Below are positions 50,843 to 59,903 of a DNA stretch of 64,000 nucleotides, in pieces (the stretch's first letter is position 1; each line of letters starts with the position of its first letter). Source of the stretch: Paenibacillus sp. NAIST15-1 (GTDB lineage: Bacteria; Bacillota; Bacilli; Paenibacillales; Paenibacillaceae); the NCBI RefSeq assembly GCF_001894745.1, contig NZ_BBYF01000012.1, positions 124,001 through 188,000 of the forward strand. The letters are read 5' to 3'. The translations under genes and the position numbers were made by a program. The notes below the pieces were generated by a model, which saw only the letters and a list, made by a program, of their open reading frames with translations, did not search any database and was not told the DNA's origin.

Positions 50843-52444
50843 TCAAAATGTTAACGAAGAATATCTCCACTGATTATCTAGTGCCTTCCATACATCGTTC
50901 GTCTCAGCACCTACATACCAATAGGCAAATCCCGCTACATTGCGCTTGCTCGCCATTGCATACTTCGAACTCAGGGAGCGGCTTTCTTCTGCCCACACTT
51001 GATGTCTTATTCCTCGATCCATGAAGTCAGCGATATACTGTGATGTTCGGTCATCCCATTTGACCTTGCGGGAACGAAGCAGCTCACCTTGCTCGTTCAA
51101 TGTCATTTCACGGGAAGTAACACCTTTTTCTTTGATCGCCCAATCTCTCGTATAGAAGGGAAGTGCTACGATGACTTTGTTAGCCGGAACCGACTCCACA
51201 AGTTTATCCAGCGCGCGCTGCACCCATGGCAGCGATGACACGGATCCCGCATTCGGCGCACCGTCCCAGTGCTCATCGTAACTCATCAGCACCATATAAT
51301 CCGCAGACTTGCCAAGTGCTGCATAGTCAAACGCCTCCGTCCAATCTGTCCCCAAGTCAGGAGACACATCAATAGATAGGACTGCCTTCTGTTGATGCAG
51401 CTTAGCCGCCAGTTCCGACACGAACACCGTTAAGGCCTGTCTATCATCTGGTCTCACATTTTCAAAATCAAGATTTAAACCATCTAACCCATATGTCTTC
51501 ACAAAGCCCGACAGCTTCGCAATGACCGCATTCTTCTTCGTTGGATCCGTAAGCACCTGATGCGTCAAATCCGCATTGAAGCGATTGCCTACAAGCGCCC
51601 ACACCTGCTTACCATGCTGCTTCGCCCACGATAGGAGCGCCTTGTCGGTTTGATCCGTTACCGTCTGCTTCGCATCAAGGAAATACCATCTTGGCGATAA
51701 TGTATTAACGGTTGAGCCCGAAACCTTCTCTATATACTGCTGCGTCGAAAGCTCATGCATCCATCCCATCTCGATGCGCTTCGGCGGGGTCTTCGTCAGA
51801 GCCTTCGACCAATCAGGACGTTGAAGCGCCCGATTCAATACGACGGCCGTCTCCTGCCGGGTCAGCGGAGCATTTGGCCGGAACCCTTTATCGTCACCAG
51901 TCATAAGGTCCAGCTTTTGCATAATGCTTACATACGGTACTGCCCATTTCGCGATATCGAATGAATCTGGATAAGATAATACGCCAGAGCCGGATTTCGT
52001 AGATTGCTTGAACGCCCGCACAATCATTGCAGCCGCTTCCTGGCGAGTTACAGGCTGTTGCGGCTGGAAGCTTCTCTCCCCTGTTCCCTGTACCAAATGC
52101 AGCAATGACCCTGCTTGAACCGCACCATAATACCAAGCGCTGCGCGGCACGTCATCATAAGCAGGAATGTCGCTTGTCACAGGGTGCAAATTAAACATCC
52201 GATTGATCATGCTGATTAACTCCGCCCGGGTCACAGATTTCTCCGGTTCATAGCGTCGATTACCAGACCCGGTCACAATGCCTTTCTTATATAAGGTGAC
52301 AATATCCTGCTGTCCGTATATGCCTGCAATATCATCGAATGGCAAACCTGAACTTGCACTCTTCGATTCTCCCCATGCCAAACTTCCGGTTATAAACATC
52401 GCGGCTACAGCCGTTAACAATACAATTTTGCGTCGAAAGGTCAC
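50843..52444 (-). CDS. S-layer homology protein with glycosyl hydrolase 18 domain
   Basis: A 533-residue secreted protein: signal peptide (about 1-24), three SLH repeats (about 33-90, 92-150 and 153-215, with YGQQDIVTLYKKGIVTG, PVTRQEAAAMIVRAF and PLTRQETAVVLNRAL), then a GH18 barrel. The catalytic motif DGLNLDFE matches DxxDxDxE with the Glu acid. SLH domains tether proteins to pyruvylated wall polymer; the GH18 domain probably cleaves a beta-1,4-GlcNAc linkage, as in peptidoglycan-acting YaaH-like enzymes. GTG 52444 follows GAGGAT. Confidence 0.9.
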   Translation of the reverse strand: MTFRRKIVLLTAVAAMFITGSLAWGESKSASSGLPFDDIAGIYGQQDIVTLYKKGIVTGSGNRRYEPEKSVTRAELISMINRMFNLHPVTSDIPAYDDVPRSAWYYGAVQAGSLLHLVQGTGERSFQPQQPVTRQEAAAMIVRAFKQSTKSGSGVLSYPDSFDIAKWAVPYVSIMQKLDLMTGDDKGFRPNAPLTRQETAVVLNRALQRPDWSKALTKTPPKRIEMGWMHELSTQQYIEKVSGSTVNTLSPRWYFLDAKQTVTDQTDKALLSWAKQHGKQVWALVGNRFNADLTHQVLTDPTKKNAVIAKLSGFVKTYGLDGLNLDFENVRPDDRQALTVFVSELAAKLHQQKAVLSIDVSPDLGTDWTEAFDYAALGKSADYMVLMSYDEHWDGAPNAGSVSSLPWVQRALDKLVESVPANKVIVALPFYTRDWAIKEKGVTSREMTLNEQGELLRSRKVKWDDRTSQYIADFMDRGIRHQVWAEESRSLSSKYAMASKRNVAGFAYWYVGAETNDVWKALDNQWRYSSLTF

Positions 52445-52535
52445 TTCGATATCCTCACTTTACTAGAGATGATAGATTGCGCTATCTTCCATCCTAGCAA
52501 AAAAAAGAACATTGATAGATAATTAAATAATGGAA

Positions 52536-52561
52536 ATTATCATACATTTTTGTATGATAAT
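52536..52561. repeat. AT-rich perfect hairpin
   Basis: ATTATCATACA and TGTATGATAAT form an 11-bp stem with a TTTT loop, 25 bp after the phosphatase stop. It may end that transcript or act as an operator for the SLH-GH18 gene. Confidence 0.55.
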
Positions 52562-52586
52562 AGGAACATATGAATGAATATTTTTG

Positions 52587-53285
52587 CTACCTGCAGTAAA
52601 CATTGCGTGTCTCCATTTTTTTCAGAGCTGTCTTATAGACGATATAGATCATTTCACTCACATTGACTAAGCCTAATCCCCGCTCCTCTTTAATCGAGTA
52701 CGTATTCGAACCCATGTCGCAATTCAGACGAACTCCGTCAAAATAGATTCGCTCTACTGGCGTATGGCCATGAACGATAGGCTTATTGTCGGTCAACCTC
52801 TGAAGAATAGACTTCGGAATGCTGTAAAAATCCGACTCTGACATCCAAAGTATACCTCTATTCTGTTGATATAACGGTTCATGAGGATTTAATCCGGCGT
52901 GCGTATAAACAAATTCATCATCTTCGTAGAGTAATGGCAGACCGCAGGCCCATTCTATGTATTTATGCATCTCCGACTCATCAGCAAATGCCCTCGAAAA
53001 ATCCTTAAGAGTATCGATCCCTCCATGTTTCAGCCATAGCTTATCACCGTGTTGATAGTAATCCCTCATCATTTCCTCATGATTGCCAATCAACGCAATC
53101 ACATTATCAGGATAAGTGTCTACTAATTGCTTAATCTTCTTGAGAACCTTACCGCTTTCTTTTCCACGATTGATATAGTCCCCGCCGAACACAAGCTGAT
53201 CCTTAGTTAAATCGATCTCCGCGTACTTTAGCAATTTTTCGAGGCCATTAAACTCACCATGTATATCACTCATGAAATACTTCAA
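52587..53285 (-). CDS. PPP-type metallophosphoesterase
   Basis: A 232-residue protein of the serine/threonine phosphatase (PPP) superfamily. All metal motifs are present: SDIHGE (about 6-11), GDYINRG (about 34-40), GNHE (about 68-71) and HGHTP (about 173-177). Bacterial members include PrpE and ApaH-like enzymes acting on phosphoproteins or dinucleoside tetraphosphates. The start is TTG 53285, nine bases after AGGAGG; the longer frame from 53336 lacks a ribosome site. Single gene. Confidence 0.9.
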   Translation of the reverse strand: MKYFMSDIHGEFNGLEKLLKYAEIDLTKDQLVFGGDYINRGKESGKVLKKIKQLVDTYPDNVIALIGNHEEMMRDYYQHGDKLWLKHGGIDTLKDFSRAFADESEMHKYIEWACGLPLLYEDDEFVYTHAGLNPHEPLYQQNRGILWMSESDFYSIPKSILQRLTDNKPIVHGHTPVERIYFDGVRLNCDMGSNTYSIKEERGLGLVNVSEMIYIVYKTALKKMETRNVYCR

Positions 53286-53426
53286 TAAACTGAACCTCCT
53301 CTGATTAGGTCCCGCATATGCAAAAAGACCGGGCAAAGGAACGTGCAGTAAATCAATCCTTTTCCAGTCTCTTGTCTATTCAAATACTATTTTTTAGGGA
53401 TATTCATTTATACCAATTCACAGGAT

Positions 53427-54263
53427 CTATTGCGAGTAATGACGCTGTCTCATTGCCTCATAGAGCAGCACTGTAGTAGCCATGGCTACATTCAGCGATT
53501 CCGCCTGCCCACGCATTGGAATAATAATCGTATCATCCACGAGCGATTGCACGTTCTGAGAGACACCTTGCCCCTCATTGCCGACGACAAGCCATGTCGC
53601 TGGTCGATAGTCATAGCTATAGCAGGAATGCGTTGCCTGCAAGCTCGTGCTGGCTAGGCGAACCCCGCGTGCTTGCGCAGCAGGAAGCAGCTCAGCTAAA
53701 TCCCCCTCTACAACCGGCAAGTGGAATAGCGAACCCATCGTCGAACGAATCGTCTTCGCATTATAGAGATCAACGGTTCCTCTGCCAATGACGACACCAT
53801 CTGCGCCAACTGCATCTGCGGTACGGATAATCGTCCCTAGGTTGCCAGGATCCTGTACGCCATCCACAACAATAACGAGCGAGTTCGGTGATGCCAGCAA
53901 GCTGTCTACCGATGCAGCAGGCTTATGGACAATAGCGAAGACAGGCTGCGGGGTCTCGGTATCACTGCATTTGCGTATGATCGCATCCGTCACTGCAATC
54001 CACTCCGTGCCCGGAGCCCGACCAGAGGATGATATTCCCCCCTCTTCTTGCAAGTGGAATGGCTCCAACTCCTGCGGTATTCCGCTGTTCATGTCATACG
54101 CCACGACATCCACCTGCATATCAGAGCGCAGAGCCTCCAGTACGAGATGGATGCCTTCCACGATGAACAAGCCTTCACGGTTGCGGTGCTTTCGTTCTTT
54201 TAGCTGTACCCAGCTCTTTACTTTATTATTCTGTATCGATGTAATGCTCAATGGTTCTCTCAT
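53427..54263 (-). CDS. TrmH/SpoU-family RNA methyltransferase (YsgA-like)
   Basis: A 278-residue SPOUT methyltransferase. An N-terminal substrate-binding domain (KVKSWVQLKERKHRNREGLFIVEG) precedes the knotted SAM domain with QDPGNLGTIIRTADA, LVVGNEGQG and IPMRGQAESLNVAMA. It methylates a ribose 2'-OH in rRNA or tRNA; the target is unknown. Start ATG 54263 overlaps the ktrA stop as ATGA. The proximity of sspI repeats the B. subtilis ysgA-sspI neighbourhood. Confidence 0.92.
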   Translation of the reverse strand: MREPLSITSIQNNKVKSWVQLKERKHRNREGLFIVEGIHLVLEALRSDMQVDVVAYDMNSGIPQELEPFHLQEEGGISSSGRAPGTEWIAVTDAIIRKCSDTETPQPVFAIVHKPAASVDSLLASPNSLVIVVDGVQDPGNLGTIIRTADAVGADGVVIGRGTVDLYNAKTIRSTMGSLFHLPVVEGDLAELLPAAQARGVRLASTSLQATHSCYSYDYRPATWLVVGNEGQGVSQNVQSLVDDTIIIPMRGQAESLNVAMATTVLLYEAMRQRHYSQ

Positions 54264-54928
54264 GATTCCGAAAATGCCAGCTCCATCGTATTCAAATGTT
54301 CGTTCTGCCCAATAATGACAAGCACGTCTCCTTCTTTAATGCGATCTTCTGCATATGGAGAAATGTTAGTCTTGCCGTTGTTCTTGATTGCCATAACGTT
54401 GCATCCATACCTCGCGCGGATATCAAGTTCCTTCAAGTTCTTGCCGATCATAAGGGGCGTCGCACGAATCTCTACAATACTGTGGTCATCAGACAACTCG
54501 ATGTAATCCAAAATATTCGGCGAAATCAGGTTGTGCGCAACGCGCATCCCCATATCACGTTCAGGGAATACGACCTTGTCAGCACCGATTTTGCTTAATA
54601 CCTTGCCGTGCAGTTCATTCTGCGCCTTGGCAACGATCGTCGGCACACCTAGATCCTTCAGGATGAGCGTAGTCAGGATGCTTGCCTGTATATCTTGCCC
54701 GATGGCAACAACGACTACGTCAAAGTTGCGTACACCAAGCGCTTTCAGCGCTTCTTCATCCGTACATTCTGCGGATACCGCATGCGTAACCATATTCGCT
54801 ACATCCTGAATTTTCTGCTCGCTCGAATCAATCGCAAGCACTTCAAATCCCATTTTGCTTAAGCTGTTCGCTATACTTGTGCCAAATCGGCCCATACCGA
54901 TAATGGCAAATTGTTTTTTGGCAGCCAT
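54260..54928 (-). CDS. ktrA: KtrA-like potassium channel regulatory subunit
   Basis: A 222-residue RCK protein. The Rossmann nucleotide site is GMGRFG at 11-16, followed by AIDSSEQK and AKAQNELHGKVLSKIGADKVVFPE; a C-terminal RCK-C domain (about 140-220) follows. It binds ATP/ADP and gates a KtrB-type potassium transporter, whose gene is not in this window. ATG 54928 follows GGGGAAGGTGA; the frame extends ten codons further. Coupled to the methyltransferase by ATGA. Confidence 0.9.
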   Translation of the reverse strand: MAAKKQFAIIGMGRFGTSIANSLSKMGFEVLAIDSSEQKIQDVANMVTHAVSAECTDEEALKALGVRNFDVVVVAIGQDIQASILTTLILKDLGVPTIVAKAQNELHGKVLSKIGADKVVFPERDMGMRVAHNLISPNILDYIELSDDHSIVEIRATPLMIGKNLKELDIRARYGCNVMAIKNNGKTNISPYAEDRIKEGDVLVIIGQNEHLNTMELAFSES

Positions 54929-55016
54929 AGGTTCACCTTCCCCATTTTCCGACAACATTCTATACCCTTCATTATAGCATGCCCATCTCCGTAGGTGAAA
55001 CGCGAATCCCTTCCTT

Positions 55017-55046
55017 GAATGACTGTCCTCATCTCAGGGAATGTTA
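55017..55046 (+). promoter_or_regulatory. Sigma-G promoter candidate of sspI
   Basis: GAATG, 18 bases, AATGTTA: the -35 fits GHATR and the -10 matches CATNNTA except the first base. It lies about 40 bp before the sspI start. Confidence 0.5.
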
Positions 55047-55086
55047 TAGCATGAAGCAAGCACACGCGAAGGAAGGAGGACTGCCT

Positions 55087-55314
55087 GTGGCCGTCACATT
55101 GAATTTGCGTCAAGCCATTGTGCAAAAGGTAAAAAACAAGCCCGATGAAGATATCGTAGATATGATTGAGGGCTCCATCGATTACGATGAACGCGCATTG
55201 CCTGGATTGGGTGTGCTGTTCGAAATGATCTGGAAGGCGAGCAGCAGCGAGGCTCGTCAGCAGCTTATCGATACGCTTCAGAGCAAACTGCAAGACGAAC
55301 AAGCTGGCAAATAA
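55087..55314 (+). CDS. sspI: Small acid-soluble spore protein SspI
   Basis: A 75-residue minor spore protein with MAVTLNLRQAIVQKV and the family signature LPGLGVLFEMIW (about 46-57). SspI is forespore-made under sigma-G and its role is unclear. GTG 55087 is placed by AAGGAGG seven bases upstream; the frame from 54979 is spurious. Divergent from ktrA. Confidence 0.93.
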   Translation: MAVTLNLRQAIVQKVKNKPDEDIVDMIEGSIDYDERALPGLGVLFEMIWKASSSEARQQLIDTLQSKLQDEQAGK

Positions 55315-55374
55315 TCATCAGATCTACATTGCCCGCATCCACGAAATGCAATTATGCATATCCACATTACAATG

Positions 55375-55427
55375 ACGCAGAACCCATTACCCTTGAATAG
55401 AGGGATAACGGTTCTGCGTCTTTTTTT
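55375..55427 (+). terminator. Terminator of sspI
   Basis: ACGCAGAACC pairs with GGTTCTGCGT, enclosing an inner CCCT/AGGG helix, and seven T residues follow. Confidence 0.92.
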
Positions 55428-55436
55428 ACATATCGC

Positions 55437-55465
55437 TTTACATTGACGCTGCGTCAAACTATACA
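55437..55465 (+). promoter_or_regulatory. MerR-type promoter with central operator dyad
   Basis: -35 TTTACA, -10 TATACA with 17 bases between. The whole spacer start is TTGACGC-T-GCGTCAA (55443-55457), a perfect 7-1-7 palindrome. A dyad between -35 and -10 is the classic MerR-family operator position, so the downstream MerR fusion probably regulates itself. The spacer is shorter than the usual 19 bp. Confidence 0.75.
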
Positions 55466-55498
55466 ATGAAAGCATAACAAGCAAGGAGCCGATGCCCC

Positions 55499-56575
55499 AT
55501 GAAAATTCAAGAAGCTGCAGAGCAGCTTGGGATGACAACGAGAGCAATACGCTTCTATGAGCAGAAAGGTCTACTGCCTCCGCTCGCCAAAGAACAGAAT
55601 GGCTATCGCGTATTCAATGAAACGGATATAAGCCGGCTGCGGACAATAGGCGCACTGCGGGAGATGAATTTGTCAGTCGAGCAAATTCGCTGCTGTATTG
55701 ATGATGCAGCTCAAGGGAATATGGCGTCTGTCCATCCCTTTTTATTAGAAAAGCGGCAAGAGCTAGCCCTGCAATATACCGAGCTGAAGCGGCTCCTCGG
55801 CCAAATTGACAAGCTGCTTAACGGCTATGATTCCGATCAAGCCAATCAGGGAGAGATGATGATGAACGATTTACATGCCATAGGCGAACAATCACGACAC
55901 TACCAGAAGCTGCGCAGTGATTGGAGCGACCGCTGGAATTTTGACAAGCAGGCAGGACAATATGATCACGCTGTAGCGAACGGTACGGGGCCATTGGATG
56001 TCCATGCCGATTATGAGGCCATTCTTGACAGGGTATGTCTTGAGGCGATTCAAGAGACAAAGACCAGAGAAAGAGGACTTGAAATTGGGATTGGTACGGG
56101 CAATCTGGCTGGCCGCTGCTTGCGCCTAGGGGCAGATATGACCGGCATTGATCAATCAAACGCGATGCTCGAGCGATGTCGGGAGAAATGGCCGAATATT
56201 CGGCTGCTGCAAGGCAACATGCTGGCTTTGCCAATAGCGGATGAACAATTTGACTTCATAATATCGACCTATGCGCTTCACCATGTAACCGATGATCAGA
56301 AAGAGATCGCCCTTGCCGAGATGATCCGGTTACTTCATCCTGATGGACGCATTGTAATCGCAGACCTAATGTTCCGGGATGAGGCGCATCGCGCTACCTT
56401 TATTGACGAGCTGACAGCTGCAGGGGACGTGCAGGGAATTGAAGCACTCCACGACGAATATTTCGCCGATCGTTCCAGATTGATTTCATGGTTAGAGCAG
56501 CAAGGCTTCGAGGTAAAGGCGGAACAGTTGAATCATTTAATGCACATGCTGACGATTTCCAAAGAGAGGGTGTAA
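55499..56575 (+). CDS. MerR-family regulator fused to a SAM methyltransferase
   Basis: A 358-residue fusion. Residues 1-70 form a MerR winged helix (MKIQEAAEQLGMTTRAIRFY, then GYRVFNETDISRLRTI); 75-110 is the dimer helix. A linker leads to a class I methyltransferase domain (about 145-350) with motif I LEIGIGTG at 194-201, TGIDQSNAMLE, and YALHHVTDD. The MTase takes the place of the usual effector-binding domain. ATG 55499 follows AAGGAG. A palindromic operator lies in its promoter, and a second methyltransferase gene follows 5 bp later. The ligand and target are unknown. Confidence 0.9.
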   Translation: MKIQEAAEQLGMTTRAIRFYEQKGLLPPLAKEQNGYRVFNETDISRLRTIGALREMNLSVEQIRCCIDDAAQGNMASVHPFLLEKRQELALQYTELKRLLGQIDKLLNGYDSDQANQGEMMMNDLHAIGEQSRHYQKLRSDWSDRWNFDKQAGQYDHAVANGTGPLDVHADYEAILDRVCLEAIQETKTRERGLEIGIGTGNLAGRCLRLGADMTGIDQSNAMLERCREKWPNIRLLQGNMLALPIADEQFDFIISTYALHHVTDDQKEIALAEMIRLLHPDGRIVIADLMFRDEAHRATFIDELTAAGDVQGIEALHDEYFADRSRLISWLEQQGFEVKAEQLNHLMHMLTISKERV

Positions 56576-56580
56576 GAGCC

Positions 56581-57456
56581 GTGACAATCGAATCTGCGCA
56601 GGATAGTACCGCCCAACCCCAAGATCGCAAAGTGACACTTGTACCTCAATCGGATGAAACCAAGCAAGCGAACACGAAAATGAAACCGGATCATGACACC
56701 GTCTACGCCCAGCAGGCTGCCGATTATGACCGTATGATCCAGTACGAAGATATCGAGCAGGAATGGCGGCACTCTGTACAGCAGGTGCTCAATAAGCGGC
56801 ATTATGAGCGGATTATCGAAATTGGTGCGGGAACCGGAAGATTTACTCGAGTTGTATTAGCTGACATGCCCAACAGAGATTGGCAATCTGGTTCCTATGT
56901 AGCCTGTGACGCATCTGAAGCGATGCTAGAGCAGCTAAAGCACAATATATGGCTTGATGTATCCTTGGGACGAATAAGCGCCCCTACAGCCGCTAAGCTG
57001 TCCACACATGAAGCACTGCACCACAAGCTTCCGCTTGCTGATCATTCTGCTGATCTCATTCTAGCAGGCTGGACAATCTGTTATGGTGCCTGTGAAGGGA
57101 ATACAAGTGAAGAACAGAGCAGTTTACTAGATCGCATCATGCACGAGCTGAGACGCATATTGCGTCCCGGTGGATGTATCGCGATTTGGGAGACACTTGG
57201 AACGGGGGTAGCCGCTCCCGAAGTTCCTCCTGGATTGCGGACGTACATTCGAGACTTAGAAGAACGTTACGGGTTCGAGCGCACGGAATTAAGCACGCAT
57301 TTCCGCTTCCCTTCAATGGAGGAGGCCAAGCAGATTACAAGCTGGTTTTTCGATTCCGCCGCCTGCGAGTTCCTCACGCTAGAAACAGATGGCAGTGTCG
57401 TACTGCCATCCTATACAGGCCTGTGGGTCTGGGATAATGACAAAGCCCGCCAATAA
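56581..57456 (+). CDS. Class I SAM-dependent methyltransferase
   Basis: A 291-residue methyltransferase. After a polar 40-residue N-terminus comes YAQQAADYDRMIQYED, motif I IIEIGAGTGRF at 78-88, VACDASEAMLEQL and the post-motif LRRILRPGGCIAIWE. The substrate is unknown; a small molecule is likelier than nucleic acid. The start is GTG 56581, 5 bp after the upstream stop, with GAGGGTG eight bases before it. It belongs to the MerR fusion operon. Confidence 0.88.
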   Translation: MTIESAQDSTAQPQDRKVTLVPQSDETKQANTKMKPDHDTVYAQQAADYDRMIQYEDIEQEWRHSVQQVLNKRHYERIIEIGAGTGRFTRVVLADMPNRDWQSGSYVACDASEAMLEQLKHNIWLDVSLGRISAPTAAKLSTHEALHHKLPLADHSADLILAGWTICYGACEGNTSEEQSSLLDRIMHELRRILRPGGCIAIWETLGTGVAAPEVPPGLRTYIRDLEERYGFERTELSTHFRFPSMEEAKQITSWFFDSAACEFLTLETDGSVVLPSYTGLWVWDNDKARQ

Positions 57457-57475
57457 TCTGGCGGGCTTCTTGTTG
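57441..57475. terminator. Bidirectional terminator
   Basis: AGCCCGCCA and TGGCGGGCT form a 9-bp stem that contains the methyltransferase stop codon and separates it from convergent prfC. Confidence 0.85.
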
Positions 57476-57485
57476 TCTATTTTCC

Positions 57486-59072
57486 TTAAGGAGCTGTCTC
57501 CATAAACTTCAAATCCGGCATTTTGTCCATAGCTGTACGCATCGCATACTCGTTCTCAAACAATGCGACAAAATTGCCGTTCTTGTCCTTCACGAGCTGT
57601 GAATTGATACGGAACTTCGTTGGATCAATATCCTTCGGATTGCCTGTTACCCATCTTGCGAACTGGTACGTTAGACGCTGCATCATCACATCAACGCCGT
57701 ACTCCGCCTTCATCCGATATTCGAATACCTCGAATTGGAGCTGACCTACTACGCCCAATATCGTCTCATCAAATACGCCTGCGGAATGGAATACTTGAAT
57801 TGTACCTTCCTCAGTCAACTGATCGACGCCTTTTTGATACTGCTTATGCTTCAATGCATTCTTAACCGTCACCCGGGCGAAAATCTCAGGAGAGAAGGTT
57901 GGCAGCTCATCGAACACCACTTCTCCGCCTTGACTCAAGCTGTCTCCAATCCGAAAAATGCCTGGGTCGAACAGACCGATAATATCGCCTGGGAAGGCCT
58001 CCTGCACGATATCCCGATCCTGGGCAAGGAATTGCTGTGGCTGCGCAAGCTTAATCTCCTTGCCTGCCCGTACATGCTTAACGGACATCCCGCGCTCGAA
58101 TTTGCCGGAGCAAATGCGCAAGAAGGCAATGCGATCCCGATGGGCAGGGTTCATATTTGCTTGAATTTTGAAAATATAGCCCGTAAACTTCTCGTTCGTC
58201 GGCTCAATCGGCCCTTCCGTCGATTGGCGCTGAGCTGGCTTCGGAGCAAGCTGAAGAAAGTTATCCAAGAATGTCTGCACGCCGAAATTGTTGACCGCAC
58301 TTCCGAAGAAGACGGGTGTCAATTCGCCGCGCTTTACCTTCTCATAATCAAACTCGTCTCCCGCTACGTCTAACAATTCCAACTCTTCACACAATTGATC
58401 ATGCAAATAGTCCCCTGCAATTTGGCGAATTGCCGGATCGTTGTAATCCTCAACCTTCTTCACACTAATCTTCGTGTTATCATCCTGGAACAGCTCGACT
58501 TGGTTCTTCATGCGATCATATACGCCGCATAGACCGCGTCCCATACCAATCGGCCAGTTCATAGGCACAGAACGAATTCCGAGCACCTGCTCGATCTCTT
58601 CCATCAATTCGAACGGACTGCGACCTTCACGGTCGAGCTTGTTGATGAACGTAAAGATCGGAATACCACGCTTCGCACATACTTGGAACAGCTTAATGGT
58701 CTGTGCCTCGACACCCTTCGCAACGTCGATCAACATGACAGCAGCATCCGCAGCTGTCAATGTGCGATACGTATCTTCACTGAAGTCTTGGTGACCTGGT
58801 GTATCCAAGATATTAACCCGATGCCCATTATAATCAAATTGCATTACCGATGACGTAACCGAGATACCACGCTGCTTCTCGATTTCCATCCAGTCACTCG
58901 TTGCATGCTTGCTCGCTTTACGAGCCTTGACCGTACCTGCGAGACGGATGGCGCCACCGAACAGGAGCAGCTTTTCTGTCAATGTCGTCTTACCGGCGTC
59001 TGGGTGAGAAATAATCGCAAAGGTACGACGCTTCTCTACCTCTTGCGCTAATTGTTCGGATAATTTACTCAT
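57486..59072 (-). CDS. prfC: Peptide chain release factor 3
   Basis: A 528-residue translational GTPase that recycles RF1/RF2 from the ribosome. G1 SHPDAGKTTLTEKLL (about 22-36), G2 QRGISVTSSVM, G3 DTPGHQDFSED and G4 NKLDRE are intact; domains II and III follow. Full family length. ATG 59072 follows GAGAGGG. Not all Firmicutes have RF3. Single gene. Confidence 0.96.
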   Translation of the reverse strand: MSKLSEQLAQEVEKRRTFAIISHPDAGKTTLTEKLLLFGGAIRLAGTVKARKASKHATSDWMEIEKQRGISVTSSVMQFDYNGHRVNILDTPGHQDFSEDTYRTLTAADAAVMLIDVAKGVEAQTIKLFQVCAKRGIPIFTFINKLDREGRSPFELMEEIEQVLGIRSVPMNWPIGMGRGLCGVYDRMKNQVELFQDDNTKISVKKVEDYNDPAIRQIAGDYLHDQLCEELELLDVAGDEFDYEKVKRGELTPVFFGSAVNNFGVQTFLDNFLQLAPKPAQRQSTEGPIEPTNEKFTGYIFKIQANMNPAHRDRIAFLRICSGKFERGMSVKHVRAGKEIKLAQPQQFLAQDRDIVQEAFPGDIIGLFDPGIFRIGDSLSQGGEVVFDELPTFSPEIFARVTVKNALKHKQYQKGVDQLTEEGTIQVFHSAGVFDETILGVVGQLQFEVFEYRMKAEYGVDVMMQRLTYQFARWVTGNPKDIDPTKFRINSQLVKDKNGNFVALFENEYAMRTAMDKMPDLKFMETAP

Positions 59073-59252
59073 ATCGTTAGCCCTCTCATCACAAAATCAC
59101 GTAAGTCCTATTGTAACACAAAATAAGTAAACCTATAAATGGGTAACGAGAACAACCTTCAAAGAATATGAAATATCTCTAATCCCTCGTTACTGCATCC
59201 CTGCTATCCTAACAGCTATCCCCTATATTAGGAACTCATTCACTTTACAACT

Positions 59253-59285
59253 AAAAAACCGCCCATCCTCTCATCGAGAGAATGG
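59253..59285 (-). terminator. Terminator of the 151-residue orphan gene
   Basis: CCATTCTCTC and GAGAGGATGG pair around three bases, then GCGG and six T residues on the minus strand. Confidence 0.85.
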
Positions 59286-59322
59286 ACGATTCGATTATAT
59301 CATAATACGTATTATTAACTAC

Positions 59323-59778
59323 TTATGATTGCTCAAGCAGAGCGCGGACAACCAGTGTTACCGTACCCGCTCCATCCGCAGCGGACCCTTCAACTAATGT
59401 CCAGTTCAAGGCCAATGAGGAGCGAATTACTTCGACATCAGCTGCACTCAGCTTCAATCCTGAAATACGACCCATTTCCTTGGTATAATGCTCTCCCTCT
59501 TGCACATCGAAGCGCTCTTGCAGCCATATCGACAGACCATTATTCGTGTTAAATGTCATCCGATATCCCTCTGCAATTGCTTGAGCAAGCGGCTCATCAT
59601 GTTCGTTCGCATAGGATACGAAGTCGTCATACGTATACCACTCTTCATTAATCGTAATGAGTTCGCTAACATCTCCTGTGCGTGCTGCATGCAACAGCTG
59701 CTCTTCGGTAATGCCCTTACGACGAGCGCGTTCTATCATAATCGCGGTACTTTGCGATACCCGAGTCTCTGTAGACAA
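59323..59778 (-). CDS. Uncharacterised 151-residue protein
   Basis: Not recognised. A soluble, acidic protein. The first half is helical (AIMIERARRKGITEEQLLHAA, EEWYTYDDFVSYANEHDEPLAQAI), with a middle NNGLSIWLQERFDVQEGEHYTKEMGRI and an end of alternating hydrophobics (GTVTLVVRALL). No signal peptide or membrane helix. TTG 59778 follows AGGAGAG. It has its own terminator and is not obviously linked to the opp operon upstream. Confidence 0.75.
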   Translation of the reverse strand: MSTETRVSQSTAIMIERARRKGITEEQLLHAARTGDVSELITINEEWYTYDDFVSYANEHDEPLAQAIAEGYRMTFNTNNGLSIWLQERFDVQEGEHYTKEMGRISGLKLSAADVEVIRSSLALNWTLVEGSAADGAGTVTLVVRALLEQS

Positions 59779-59903
59779 CTATTCCACTCTCCTCACAATT
59801 GTGCATTGGCATAGATTAACAAATATCTAGCATTATATCATACTAGCTATAGGAAACCCATCACCTCTCGTAATTGCTATACGAGCTAATATAATTGCAC
59901 CAC

